This document shows, piece by piece, positions 7,992-17,097 of a stretch of DNA of 64,000 bases. Source of the stretch: Parabacteroides sp. FAFU027 (GTDB taxonomy: Bacteria > Bacteroidota > Bacteroidia > Bacteroidales > UBA7332); the NCBI RefSeq assembly GCF_022808675.1, contig NZ_JAKZKV010000005.1:124001-188000 (forward strand). Reading direction: 5' to 3'. Every line of letters starts with the position of its first letter. Within the stretch, counting starts at the first letter, position 1. The translations under genes and the position numbers were made by a program. A model generated the notes under the pieces. That model worked only from the letters and a program-made list of their open reading frames with translations, had not been told where the DNA came from and made no database searches.

Positions 7992-8993
7992 TTAGATAGA
8001 GCCTAAGTGTTCCGAGATATTCATATCCACCGGACAAGCGCGTGAGCAACGACCGCAACCTGTACAGCCGCGAACAGAAAGACGCTCAGGCATATAAGAG
8101 AATTTGTGCAACAGACGTTGACGCCAGCGCTGGGCCTGCACTTCGCGGGGATTGTGTCCGGAAGTATGCAGCGTAAACAGCGCGAAACCGCAAGAGTCCC
8201 AGCAACGCAGGCGTTTACCTTTAGCTCCGTGCGCATCTTCCTGAATATCGAAGCAGGCACAGGTAGGACAAACGAAAGCACATGCCCCGCAACCTAGACA
8301 ACGCTGCGACTGTTTCTTCCAGATCGGGCTGTCAAATGCGGTATTCAGGCGTTCCTGTACGGCTTTCACATCAAACTTCAACGGCAATTTAGCCAGATAA
8401 TCCTCTTTCACCTCACCACGGTCGGCTTCGAAACAATCTTCATTGGCTTTCACCAAAGCTATTCCTTTTTCGGTCAGAATTTCCACGAGGAAACCTTCTT
8501 TGACCGGAGTAAGCTGAATGTCACTTCCGGTAGTATTTCCCGGGCCACCATTTACCGAAGTACAAAAACAAGACTCATCCGCCTTTGTACAACTGAACGT
8601 GACGATGAAAGTACGCTCCAGACGTGCATCGTAAAGTTCATCACGGCTGTTCCAACTGAAGATGGCCGTCAGCGGATTGAACGCCGCCGCATCGCACGGA
8701 TGCAGACCGAAAACAACAGTCGATGGCATCTTCTCCGGGTCAAAATTATCGAGCTGTACTTTTCCTTTTTCTTTTTGGTAGGAAAATAAAACCTCAGTAC
8801 GGGGGAATGCTACGGACTTGGCTGACTGAGTCGTCTGAACATGGTCAAAAGAGACTTGGTCAACCGATGAGATACGACCGAAATCAACTCTTTCACCACC
8901 CTTTTTCACCGGTGCATAGATGTGTTTTCCCTCGCTATTGAGTTTGTCTAACCAACGCACGAGCGAAGGTTGACTGATAAAACGCTTCTCCAT
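7992..8993 (-). CDS. flxB: FlxB-like iron-sulfur subunit (two 4Fe-4S sites)
   Basis: 333 residues, cytosolic. The first ~190 residues form a domain shared with AsrA/hydrogenase-type electron-transfer subunits, with a central cysteine set (VFGLHPCDAAAF near residue 95, then FSCTKADESCFCTS). Two C-terminal ferredoxin motifs follow: CLGCGACAFVCPTC and CTGCGRCSRACPVD. It sits four bases downstream of the next upstream gene and fits the second or third Fe-S subunit of FlxABCD. I assign FlxB by order only; the B and C names could be swapped. It relays electrons between the flavoprotein FlxA and FlxD/HdrA. Confidence 0.75.
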   Translation of the reverse strand: MEKRFISQPSLVRWLDKLNSEGKHIYAPVKKGGERVDFGRISSVDQVSFDHVQTTQSAKSVAFPRTEVLFSYQKEKGKVQLDNFDPEKMPSTVVFGLHPCDAAAFNPLTAIFSWNSRDELYDARLERTFIVTFSCTKADESCFCTSVNGGPGNTTGSDIQLTPVKEGFLVEILTEKGIALVKANEDCFEADRGEVKEDYLAKLPLKFDVKAVQERLNTAFDSPIWKKQSQRCLGCGACAFVCPTCACFDIQEDAHGAKGKRLRCWDSCGFALFTLHTSGHNPREVQAQRWRQRLLHKFSYMPERLSVRGCTGCGRCSRACPVDMNISEHLGSI

Positions 8994-8997
8994 TTTC

Positions 8998-9849
8998 TTA
9001 TTTTATAAACGTTTCTTTATCTTCTGGTTTGAAAGTCGAAAGCGCATTTCCGCCCTGCAAGGTATCATTCAGATTCATGCCGAAGCTCGTTTCCACCTCT
9101 TCCGTAATCTTCTTCGAAAGTAAATGTACCGGCAATCCCAGCGGACAAGCCGAGCCACAAGCTCCACAGTCAGAGCAGCGGCCAGTCATGTGCATGGCGC
9201 GGTTGATGTGCCATTCGATATTGGCCAATGTGCTCGCCCAGGGCTGAATCCATTGCGGACGGTTCTCTTCGACAACACATTTTGTACAATAGCACATCGG
9301 ACAGGCCGCACGGCAGGCGTAGCATTTGAAGCATTTGGAAAGCTCTTCGGACCAGAATTCCCAACGCTCTTCGCGGCTCATCGCTTCCAGTTTTTGCATC
9401 AATACCTGGTCGTCTTCACGGGCAGGAACCGGCGCACTCTTGATGAAAGCGGCAATATCATCTGTCGTTTCAAACTGAATCAAGTGGCCTTCAGCAGAGA
9501 CAGTCAGCACCACCAGTTTCTCCAGATTCACCTGATTCTCTGTCAATAAACGGAGAATGCTGCGTAATGCAAAATAGGACGCAGTCACTACAACCTTGCT
9601 ATCGCCAATCAACTCTTTTTTAGTCAGGTAAACGGTAAGGTTTCCGGTACAACGTTCGTCAAAAATCAATTTTCCGGCATCCGCAGCATCCGAGATAAAG
9701 CACGGACGCGGACGTTTGGTGCCCTCCTCGTAGCCAATCACCAGTTGCACCTCACCAGATTCCAGCATGGAAGCGACTTTTTGGCTCAGTTCACTTGAAA
9801 ATGTATTTTTCACGGCAGTTGTTTTTTCTGCCATCATTGTATCAACCAT
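8998..9849 (-). CDS. flxC: FlxC-like iron-sulfur subunit
   Basis: 283 residues. The start MVDTMMAEK at 9849 is chosen because GGAGG lies 8-12 bases upstream; an upstream in-frame ATG at 9879 lacks such a site. The N-terminal ~170 residues contain no cysteine-rich motif apart from a few single cysteines. The C-terminal part carries CFKCYACRAACPMCYCTKC and CSDCGACGSACPLG, two 4Fe-4S clusters. The gene overlaps the end of flxD by 8 bases and precedes flxB by 4, so the three are translationally tied. Role as an electron relay in the FlxABCD module is inferred from context. Confidence 0.75.
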   Translation of the reverse strand: MVDTMMAEKTTAVKNTFSSELSQKVASMLESGEVQLVIGYEEGTKRPRPCFISDAADAGKLIFDERCTGNLTVYLTKKELIGDSKVVVTASYFALRSILRLLTENQVNLEKLVVLTVSAEGHLIQFETTDDIAAFIKSAPVPAREDDQVLMQKLEAMSREERWEFWSEELSKCFKCYACRAACPMCYCTKCVVEENRPQWIQPWASTLANIEWHINRAMHMTGRCSDCGACGSACPLGLPVHLLSKKITEEVETSFGMNLNDTLQGGNALSTFKPEDKETFIK

Positions 9850-10300
9850 TGAAAACCTCCCTTTCTTGTTGTTCCACATAATCAGCGGCTTTTCGGTATT
9901 CGGTGTAAGGACCTAACTCACGAACTTTGGTCACGGTTGTGTTGACCACTTCTGCCCATTTGGCACCTTCGGCAGCCGACACCCACGAATACTGGATACG
10001 GTTAACATCAATACCGAGGAAGTTGAGCAGGCTGCGGAAAATCAACCAGCGGCGACGGGCATGGAAATTACCCGATGTATAGTGACAGTCGTTGGGGTGG
10101 CATCCCGATACAATGATGCCGTCAGCGCCTTCTGAAAAGGCTTTCAGCAGCAACATGAAGTCAATACGACCGGTACACGGGAAGCGGACAATCTTCACAT
10201 TCGAAGCATATTTAATCCGGCTGGTTCCCGTCAAATCGGCGCCGGCATAGGTACACCAGTTGCAGACGAAGGCTACGATTTTCGGTTCAAATTCTGACAT
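9842..10300 (-). CDS. flxD: FlxD / MvhD-like 2Fe-2S subunit
   Basis: 152 residues. It matches the MvhD/FrhD delta domain, with FVCNWCTYAGADL at residues 11-23, FPCTGRID around residue 40, and SGCHPNDCHY around residue 66. Conserved cysteines are 13, 16, 42, 67 and 72, which bind one 2Fe-2S cluster. In methanogens MvhD joins the hydrogenase to HdrA; in Flx systems FlxD joins the NADH module to HdrA. Its place between hdrA and flxC matches that role exactly. Cytosolic. Confidence 0.88.
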   Translation of the reverse strand: MSEFEPKIVAFVCNWCTYAGADLTGTSRIKYASNVKIVRFPCTGRIDFMLLLKAFSEGADGIIVSGCHPNDCHYTSGNFHARRRWLIFRSLLNFLGIDVNRIQYSWVSAAEGAKWAEVVNTTVTKVRELGPYTEYRKAADYVEQQEREVFNG

Positions 10301-10358
10301 ATTTTAATTTACAATTTATTCATTTACAATTTACTATTCCGACTCTCAGGTGGTCTCT

Positions 10359-12359
10359 TTAGTCATTCAACAATGCCATTACTTCGGCAAACATCTGCTC
10401 GTTAGAGAATCCCTGAATGTCAATGGATTTGGAACGACAGAAGGCAACACAGGTACCGCATCCCTGACAAAGGCCCGGGTTTACTTTGGCTACAGTTTTG
10501 ATGACCTGACCGTTTCGACCTTTAATCTCTTCGTGCTCGATGGCATTGTACGGACAAGCCGTTTCGCACATAAAGCAGCCCACACAGGTAGAGAATACCG
10601 GAGGCGCTGATCGGTTTACAACAGCAACTACCGGTTCGCGGGTCAGTTCACTGTTGGAGAACAGACCGATAACTTTTGCTGCCGCACCGGATGCCATCCC
10701 CACCGTTTCGGGAATATCCTTCGGAGCCTGACAGGCACCACATAGGAAAATACCTGCCGTGTTGGTTTCCACCGGTTTGAGTTTCGGGTGAGCTTCGGCA
10801 AAGAACTTGTAAGAATCGTAAGATACGTGCAGACGTTGAGCTAACTCTTCCGCACCCGGATTTGATACACCGGCAGTGGCAAGTACCACCATGTCGGCTT
10901 CGATTTCAACCGGTTTTGCGCCAAGGAGCGTATCTGCTCCTTTTACAATCAGCTTGCCGTCTTTCTCGTAAATACGGGCTACACGGCCGCGGATGTAGTT
11001 TACACCATCATCTTCAATGGCACGGCGTACAAATTCGTCATAATTTTTTCCCGCTGCGCGAATGTCCATGTAGAAGACATACGACTCGCCGTGGTGAACC
11101 TTGTGCTGATACAGCATTGCATGTTTAGCGGTGTACATACAGCAGATTTTCGAGCAATATGGAATGCCTTTTGCCGGGTCACGCGAGCCGGAACAAGCGA
11201 TAAATACAATCTTCTGCGGGATTTTACCATCCGACGGACGACGGATTTCACCCAGTGTTGGACCTGATGCAGAAGCCAGACGCTCAAACTGCAATCCGGT
11301 GATTACATCAGCGTATTTTCCATAACCATATTCGGGGAAGAAATCGGTTTTCAACACGTTGAATCCGGTTGCCACGACTACCGCACCGATTTCTTCGGTG
11401 ATGAATTCGTCGGGTTTATCATATTCAATCGCACCGGTCGGACATATTTTCTGGCAAACTTTACATTTGCCTTTCTGATAGTAAGTACAGTTAGCGCGGT
11501 CAATCACCGGCTTATTGGGAACTGCCTGAGGGAATGGCGTGTAGATAGCAGTGCGCATACCCAGACCTTCATTGAACTCGCTCGGAATCTTCTTGCTCGG
11601 ACATTTGGTCGTACACATTCCGCAACCGGTACAGAGTTTCGGGTCTACACTCTTAGCTTTCAGGCGAATGGTTGCTTTGAAGTTTCCGATAAAGCCCTCC
11701 AGATGCTCCAATTCGGCATAAGTATAAAGCTTGATATTCGGGTGTTGAGCCACCTCCACCATACGCGGAGTAAGGATACACTGCGAACAGTCAAGAGTAG
11801 GAAAAGTCTCGGACAACTGCGACATGTGACCGCCGATGGAAGGTTCTTTTTCCACCATAATTACCTGCTGACCCGCATTGGCAATATCAAGCGCAGCCTG
11901 GATACCTGCAATACCACCACCAATCACGAGGGCTTTTTTGGTGATAGGCACTTTGATGGGATTCAAAGGTTTGTTCTTCTTAACCTTCTCCACCAACATA
12001 CGGACGAGGTCAATTGCCTTATCTGTAGTCTCTTCGCTTTTCTCATGAACCCATGAACAATGTTCGCGAAGGTTTGACATTTCACAGAGGTAAGGGTTCA
12101 ATCCCGCTTCGGCACAGGCTTTGCGGAAAGTTGGCTCGTGCATGCGCGGAGAACAGGCTCCAACAACCACACCGGTCAACCCTTTTTCCTTAATTGCATT
12201 TTTAATCAAAGTCTGTCCCGGGTCGGAACACATATATTTGTAGTCGGTCGAAACCTCTACCCCATCAATTTTTGATGCGGCTTCGGCCACCTTTTCACAA
12301 TCTACTGTAGCGCTGATGTTTTCACCGCAATGGCAAATAAATACTCCTATTTTCGACAT
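10359..12359 (-). CDS. hdrA: Heterodisulfide reductase-like subunit A, bifurcating flavoprotein
   Basis: 666 residues. The N-terminal part has cysteines in FICHCGENI and GACSPRMHEPTFR. The FAD-binding Rossmann core is ALVIGGGIAGIQAALDIA (about residue 142). Ferredoxin-type motifs are CTGCGMCTTKCP (about residue 242) and the CxxxxxxCxxCxxxCP set near residue 293, followed at the C-terminus by CVGCFMCETACP and CQGCGTCVAFC. HdrA is the site of flavin-based bifurcation: electrons from FlxABCD are split between ferredoxin (low potential) and HdrBC (disulfide). The length is typical of HdrA. It is the central gene of the operon. Confidence 0.92.
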   Translation of the reverse strand: MSKIGVFICHCGENISATVDCEKVAEAASKIDGVEVSTDYKYMCSDPGQTLIKNAIKEKGLTGVVVGACSPRMHEPTFRKACAEAGLNPYLCEMSNLREHCSWVHEKSEETTDKAIDLVRMLVEKVKKNKPLNPIKVPITKKALVIGGGIAGIQAALDIANAGQQVIMVEKEPSIGGHMSQLSETFPTLDCSQCILTPRMVEVAQHPNIKLYTYAELEHLEGFIGNFKATIRLKAKSVDPKLCTGCGMCTTKCPSKKIPSEFNEGLGMRTAIYTPFPQAVPNKPVIDRANCTYYQKGKCKVCQKICPTGAIEYDKPDEFITEEIGAVVVATGFNVLKTDFFPEYGYGKYADVITGLQFERLASASGPTLGEIRRPSDGKIPQKIVFIACSGSRDPAKGIPYCSKICCMYTAKHAMLYQHKVHHGESYVFYMDIRAAGKNYDEFVRRAIEDDGVNYIRGRVARIYEKDGKLIVKGADTLLGAKPVEIEADMVVLATAGVSNPGAEELAQRLHVSYDSYKFFAEAHPKLKPVETNTAGIFLCGACQAPKDIPETVGMASGAAAKVIGLFSNSELTREPVVAVVNRSAPPVFSTCVGCFMCETACPYNAIEHEEIKGRNGQVIKTVAKVNPGLCQGCGTCVAFCRSKSIDIQGFSNEQMFAEVMALLND

Positions 12360-12401
12360 GATGATAATTTGAGGATTTGAAAATTTGAAGATGAGCCCTT
12401 A

Positions 12402-13250
12402 TCAGGCAAATTCAGCGGGAACAAAGTGCTTTTTCAGACCTACTTCTTCAGCGCTCAGTCCGACTGCCAGACCAATCGCCTGCGTGATATAAAGCACAGG
12501 AATATTAATTTTCGCTTTCAGGTATTCATTGATTTGCGGACGGCGCATATCGAGGTTCGACTGGCACATCGGACAAGCCACAATAATCGCTTCTGCGCCA
12601 CGGTCTGCTGCATCCTTCACGATATTTCCGGAAAGTTTCGCTACGATATCGGTTCTTGAAACAGAGAAACCGGCACCGCAACATTCGGTTTTATAAGCCC
12701 AGTCAATCGTCTCTGCACCTGCCTTTTTCATCAGGATATCCATGGATTGTGGGTCCTCCACACGGTCGAATTTCAGAATATCATGAGGACGAACCAGCAG
12801 ACAGCCGTAATAGCAAGCTACCTTTTTGGTAAATGCGGAAGTTACTTTTTCCTCAAGACGTTCTACGACAAACTTGTCTATCATCTGCATGACATTCAGA
12901 ATTTGCAAATTGCCACTGATAGGCATTTTTATCATATCACTAATGCGTTCTTTCAACGCAGCATCGTTATTCAGTTGATGCTGAACTACAGAAAGACGAT
13001 TATAACAGGCTGCACATGGAACGACAATTTCTTTCATTCCGTCTTTTTCTGCCAATGCAAGAATACGGGCTGAAAGAGACAACGCAAGTTCTTTATTCAT
13101 GCTATGTGCAGCAGTGGCTCCGCAACAATTCCAATCCGAAATTTCGGTCAATTCTAGGTCGAACGCTTTCGCCAGAGCCAGTACGGAAGCATTATACTCC
13201 GAAGCAGAACCCTTCAGCGAACAACCGGGGTAAAATCCAACTTTCTTCAT
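12402..13250 (-). CDS. hdrB: Heterodisulfide reductase-like subunit B
   Basis: 282 residues with two complete CCG domains. Copy 1 has Cys10, Cys42-Cys43, Cys79 and Cys82 (GCSLKG, NCCGA, CAACYN). Copy 2 has CYYGC, ECCGAGFSVS and CPMCQSN. These are the ligands of the two noncubane 4Fe-4S clusters that reduce a disulfide substrate in HdrB. All key residues are present, so a functional disulfide reductase is expected. The physiological disulfide is unknown: no DsrC gene or coenzyme M/B pathway is visible. It lies between hdrC and hdrA in the operon. Confidence 0.92.
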   Translation of the reverse strand: MKKVGFYPGCSLKGSASEYNASVLALAKAFDLELTEISDWNCCGATAAHSMNKELALSLSARILALAEKDGMKEIVVPCAACYNRLSVVQHQLNNDAALKERISDMIKMPISGNLQILNVMQMIDKFVVERLEEKVTSAFTKKVACYYGCLLVRPHDILKFDRVEDPQSMDILMKKAGAETIDWAYKTECCGAGFSVSRTDIVAKLSGNIVKDAADRGAEAIIVACPMCQSNLDMRRPQINEYLKAKINIPVLYITQAIGLAVGLSAEEVGLKKHFVPAEFA

Positions 13251-13298
13251 AATTTGATGGTAATCAGATAACTTGTAGTTTTGTCAGGCTTTTATTTA

Positions 13299-13844
13299 TT
13301 ACTTAGCAAGGGTTCTAGAAAAGAGATTGGCAACACCCTTCTTATCTTTAATCATTTCGGGCATTAACGGTAATTTCCCTCTTGAATACATCTTGGGAGC
13401 CAATTCCACATCTTGGGTCAAACGGAATGTACGAGCTTTATAACCTGCAATCAAACCGATCTCGAAAAGACGTCCCGTAAACTTAATTGAATCTAGAAAT
13501 GCCCGATGAAAAGCTACAATATTGCGAGACTCAATATTTACTTTGTGTTCTTTTGCTGATAATTCGCGTAAATAATCCATGATTTCCGGAATATTAATCT
13601 GCATCGGACAACGAGAAACACAGTTCTCACAAGTTACACACAGCCATATTGACTTCGAATGCAAAAGCTGTTGAAACAACTCCTCGTCTCTGGTCTGCAA
13701 CATGTGCATCAATAAACTAGGGGAAAAATCCATCTCATCTGCAAGCTGGCATCCTGCAGTACATTTACCACATTGGTAACAACGGTTCACATTCACGCCT
13801 GTGTGTTGCTGCAATTCCTGAATCGCATCCTGGTGTTTTTCCAT
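13299..13844 (-). CDS. hdrC: Heterodisulfide reductase-like subunit C
   Basis: 181 residues from the ATG at 13844 (MEKHQDAIQELQQHTG); the frame stays open 25 codons upstream but those residues are not Hdr-like. Two 4Fe-4S motifs are complete: Cys22-25-28-32 (CYQCGKCTAGC) and Cys69-72-75-79 (CVTCENCVSRC). HdrC carries electrons from HdrA to HdrB. This is the first gene of the hdrCBA-flxDCBA operon, and the 600-base gap upstream probably holds its promoter. Confidence 0.92.
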   Translation of the reverse strand: MEKHQDAIQELQQHTGVNVNRCYQCGKCTAGCQLADEMDFSPSLLMHMLQTRDEELFQQLLHSKSIWLCVTCENCVSRCPMQINIPEIMDYLRELSAKEHKVNIESRNIVAFHRAFLDSIKFTGRLFEIGLIAGYKARTFRLTQDVELAPKMYSRGKLPLMPEMIKDKKGVANLFSRTLAK

Positions 13845-14385
13845 ATAAATCTTAAATCTTAGGTTTTTCAGTCTTAGTTGAAGCTTAAAATCCGACTTCT
13901 CACTATTTCCGCTGCACACTTTTTGGATTAATGAGCAGTGAATCTGATAATTAGTTTTGCTTTTGTCAACTCAAGATTGCATTTTAAATCGCATTTTGTC
14001 ATGCTGACATTGCAAATCTGCAACAAAAAAAATTCATGACAATATTTTCCGCGAATATTTTTTGTAGAAAAATTGGTCTATTTCAGGAGAAAAATTGGTT
14101 TACAAAAAGACACACAACGGACACCCACCTAATATACAAACACATACAAACCACTATTTACAACTAATATAAATTGCACACACCAAGTAAAAAGTGTGCA
14201 ATTTGACTGCAATCTGCGGAAATTGACTTTAAGAAATCGAAAAAAGGGAAGCTTAAGAGGGAGTTTATTTTCCGTTTTGCACAAAAACGATAAAATAAAA
14301 ATAATTAATATGGAAATATTTCCGGATATACAACACACTGATTCTACTTTCGAGAAAGAGCTCTATTTTACTGCGAAAAGAGCAA
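13845..14385. other. Upstream region of the Hdr-Flx operon, no gene
   Basis: About 540 bases, A/T-rich, with no convincing ORF. I found no clear TAnnTTTG box on the minus strand, so the operon promoter is unplaced; regulation may depend on an activator or a divergent promoter type. Confidence 0.5.
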
Positions 14386-14420
14386 AAAAATCCCCGCCAG
14401 CAATAGCCAACGGGGATTTG
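14386..14420 (-). terminator. Terminator of transketolase
   Basis: On the minus strand the stem CAAATCCCCG / CGGGGATTT is followed by a run of six or more T. It starts 22 bases beyond the tkt stop codon. Confidence 0.85.
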
Positions 14421-14441
14421 TATGATTTGAATTTATGCTAA

Positions 14442-16478
14442 TTACTTATTCAGCAAAGCAGAAACCTGGTTGAATACGTTTTCAGCTGTGAAACCGAATT
14501 TTTCATCCAACACTTTGAAAGGTGCAGAGTAACCGAAGTGATCCAAGCCCCAAACGATACCGTTTTTACCTACCAAACGATACATTGAAGAAGGAAGACC
14601 GGCTGTCAGACCAAATACAGGCAAGTTAGAAGGAATAACTTCTTCCTGGTATTCTTTTGACTGGTTGAAGAACAAACCTTCAGACGGAGCAGAAACGATT
14701 TGTACCTGAATACCTTTGCGTTCTTTCAGCAATTCAGCTCCGGCAACCAAAGAAGCAACTTCTGAACCGTTAGCAACCAATACAACTTCAGGTTTTTCGT
14801 CTTTAGTAACGATGTAAGCACCTTTAGCTGCCTGCAAAGCTTCTTCATAGCGATTTCCGCTTACTGCAGGAAGGTTTTTGATATTCTGACGAGACAGGAT
14901 CAAAGCTGTTGGAGTTTCTACGTTCTCCATAGCCATTTTCCATGCTACAGTACACTCTTCAACGTCAGCAGGACGAAGAACCAAAGCACTGTTTTTGCCG
15001 TGGTGGTTTTTCAGTTGCTCCATCAGGCGGATCTGAGCTTCCTGCTCAATCGGCTGGTGGGTAGGACCGTCTTCACCTACACGAAATGCATCGTGTGTCC
15101 AGATATATTTAACCGGCAATTGCATCAAAGCAGCCATACGAACAGCTGGTTTCATGTAGTCAGAGAATACGAAAAATGTACCACAAGCACAAACTACACC
15201 GCCGTGCAATGCAATACCATTCATGATTGCAGCCATAGTCAGCTCACAAACACCAGCTTGCAGAAATGCACCTGAGAAGTCGTTGTTTTTGAAGAAAGTA
15301 GTATTTTTAAGGAAGCCGTCTGTTTTGTCAGAGTTAGCCAGGTCAGCAGAAGAAACAATCATGTTTTCTACCTCTTTAGCAAATACGCCCAATACAGTAG
15401 CCGAAGCAGCACGTGTAGCCTGATCAGCTTTCTGAGCAATTTTAGCGTAATCAACAGCTGGAGCTTCTTTAGAGAAGAATTTTTTCAGCTTAGCTGCCAA
15501 TTCAGGATTAGCAGCTTCCCATGCAGCTTGTTCTGCTTTTTTCTCAGCAGCGATTTTTTCAAGCTCAGCAGCACGCTTAGCATACAAATCAGCAACTTCA
15601 GGGAAGATTACGAATGGGTTTTTAGGATCACCACCAAGGTTTTCGATTGATTTTTCGAAAGAAGCACCAGCTTCACCCAGAGGCATACCGTGAGTAGCAC
15701 ATTTGCGCTCATAGCTTTCGCCAGACTCAGTAACTGCACCTTTACCCATGATGGTTTTACCAATAATCAAGGTAGGACGTTCTGTTTCAGCATGAGCCAT
15801 TGTCAAAGCACCGCGGATGGCTTCTGCACTGTTACCATCGATAGTCAATACGTTCCAGCCCCACGCCTCGTATTTTTTTGCAGTATCTTCTTTGGTTACA
15901 GCCCATGTTTCGGTTGACAACTGAATATCGTTGCTATCGTAGAACATGATCAGGTTGTGCAATCCCAAGTGACCAGCCAAACGGCCAGCACCCTGAGAAA
16001 TTTCTTCCTGAACACCACCGTCAGAGATAAACGCGTAAGTTTTGTGGCTCATCCACTCACCGAAACGTGCACAAAGGAAACGTTCAGCGATTGCAGCTCC
16101 CACAGCCATTACGTGACCCTGACCAAGAGGACCTGATGTATTTTCAATACCACGCATAACATCTACCTCTGGGTGTCCCGGAGTCGGGCTATCCCACTGA
16201 CGGAAGTTGCTACACTCTTCCATGGTAAATTTGCCGGTCAAGCTCAAAATAGCGTAGAGCATTGGCGACATGTGACCCGGATCTAGGAAGAAACGGTCAC
16301 GATTGATCCATTCAGGATCTTTTGGATCGTAGGTTAAAAACTCAGAGTAAAGAATGTTTACAAAGTCTGCACCACCCATGGCACCACCCGGGTGACCTGA
16401 CTTTGCTTTCTCAACCATAGCAGCAGCTAAAATACGAATATTATCAGCTGCTCTGTTTAATACATTAAGTTGACTCAT
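14442..16478 (-). CDS. tkt: Transketolase
   Basis: 678 residues, thiamine diphosphate enzyme of the non-oxidative pentose phosphate pathway, exchanging two-carbon units between sugar phosphates. Visible marks are KSGHPGGAMGGADF near residue 26, the TPP-binding segment FISDGGVQEEISQGAG near residue 150 ending in FYDSND, the pyrimidine-domain GEDGPTHQPIEQ near residue 475, and a C-terminal transketolase domain. Length is normal for the family. Cytosolic. It has its own promoter and terminator and so is probably monocistronic. Confidence 0.96.
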   Translation of the reverse strand: MSQLNVLNRAADNIRILAAAMVEKAKSGHPGGAMGGADFVNILYSEFLTYDPKDPEWINRDRFFLDPGHMSPMLYAILSLTGKFTMEECSNFRQWDSPTPGHPEVDVMRGIENTSGPLGQGHVMAVGAAIAERFLCARFGEWMSHKTYAFISDGGVQEEISQGAGRLAGHLGLHNLIMFYDSNDIQLSTETWAVTKEDTAKKYEAWGWNVLTIDGNSAEAIRGALTMAHAETERPTLIIGKTIMGKGAVTESGESYERKCATHGMPLGEAGASFEKSIENLGGDPKNPFVIFPEVADLYAKRAAELEKIAAEKKAEQAAWEAANPELAAKLKKFFSKEAPAVDYAKIAQKADQATRAASATVLGVFAKEVENMIVSSADLANSDKTDGFLKNTTFFKNNDFSGAFLQAGVCELTMAAIMNGIALHGGVVCACGTFFVFSDYMKPAVRMAALMQLPVKYIWTHDAFRVGEDGPTHQPIEQEAQIRLMEQLKNHHGKNSALVLRPADVEECTVAWKMAMENVETPTALILSRQNIKNLPAVSGNRYEEALQAAKGAYIVTKDEKPEVVLVANGSEVASLVAGAELLKERKGIQVQIVSAPSEGLFFNQSKEYQEEVIPSNLPVFGLTAGLPSSMYRLVGKNGIVWGLDHFGYSAPFKVLDEKFGFTAENVFNQVSALLNK

Positions 16479-16518
16479 TGTGTATTAGTATATAAGTGTA
16501 AATCGTACATTTATTCTG

Positions 16519-16526
16519 CAAAAGTA
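16519..16526 (-). promoter_or_regulatory. -7 promoter box of transketolase
   Basis: CAAAAGTA on the plus strand reads TACTTTTG on the minus strand, fitting TAnnTTTG, about 40 bases upstream of the tkt start. A TTTG (16543-16546 complement) may be the -33 element. Confidence 0.6.
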
Positions 16527-16588
16527 GAAAAAAAAGAGACACCAAACACAGTCCGTCTCATTTTATAAAGAATTTTTTCCGTAATTCT

Positions 16589-17062
16589 TTAGTTGATCAT
16601 ATTGCAAATCTGAGTAAGATAATTCAGATCTTCCTTATCAAACCGGTTTAGCAATTCACTATCAATATCAAGCACAGCAAAAACCTTATTGTCAGCAATC
16701 ATTGGGATTACTATTTCAGAGCGGGAACGGGAGCTACAGGCAATGTGACCGGGAAAAGCATCGACATCAGGTACAACAATCGCCGCCTGTTGCTTCCAGG
16801 CCGTTCCACAAACACCCCGACCATATTGTATCCGCGTACAGGCTACTGGTCCCTGAAACGGGCCTAAAACCAACTGTTCTTCTTTTACCAGATAAAAACC
16901 AACCCATAAAAAATGAAAGGCCTCCTTCAGCACAGCCGACACATTAGCCATGTTTGCAATTAAATCTTTTTCACCACTGACTAATGCTTCAATCTGGGGT
17001 AAAATTGCCTCATAAATATCCTTTTTAACTCCGGTATGAGGAATATTCAGTTGTTCTGCCAT
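16589..17062 (-). CDS. msrC: Free methionine-(R)-sulfoxide reductase (GAF domain)
   Basis: 157 residues made of a single GAF domain. It carries the three family cysteines: Cys75 in VACTRIQYG, Cys85 in GRGVCGTAW and Cys109 in GHIACSSRSRSEIV. These separate the free-Met-R-SO reductase (YebR/fRMsr) from signalling GAF domains. It repairs free methionine-R-sulfoxide with thioredoxin-type reductants in the cytosol. It is 35 bases downstream of proB on the same strand and may be cotranscribed. Presence of an oxidative repair enzyme fits an organism that meets oxygen. Confidence 0.9.
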   Translation of the reverse strand: MAEQLNIPHTGVKKDIYEAILPQIEALVSGEKDLIANMANVSAVLKEAFHFLWVGFYLVKEEQLVLGPFQGPVACTRIQYGRGVCGTAWKQQAAIVVPDVDAFPGHIACSSRSRSEIVIPMIADNKVFAVLDIDSELLNRFDKEDLNYLTQICNMIN

Positions 17063-17097
17063 TTCATTATTATCTTAGAAAATACAATAAGCCCGGA

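Noticed and set aside
14196-14441. 81-codon frame upstream of the Hdr operon
   Set aside because: Overlaps the tkt terminator, has no recognisable domain and no good ribosome site.
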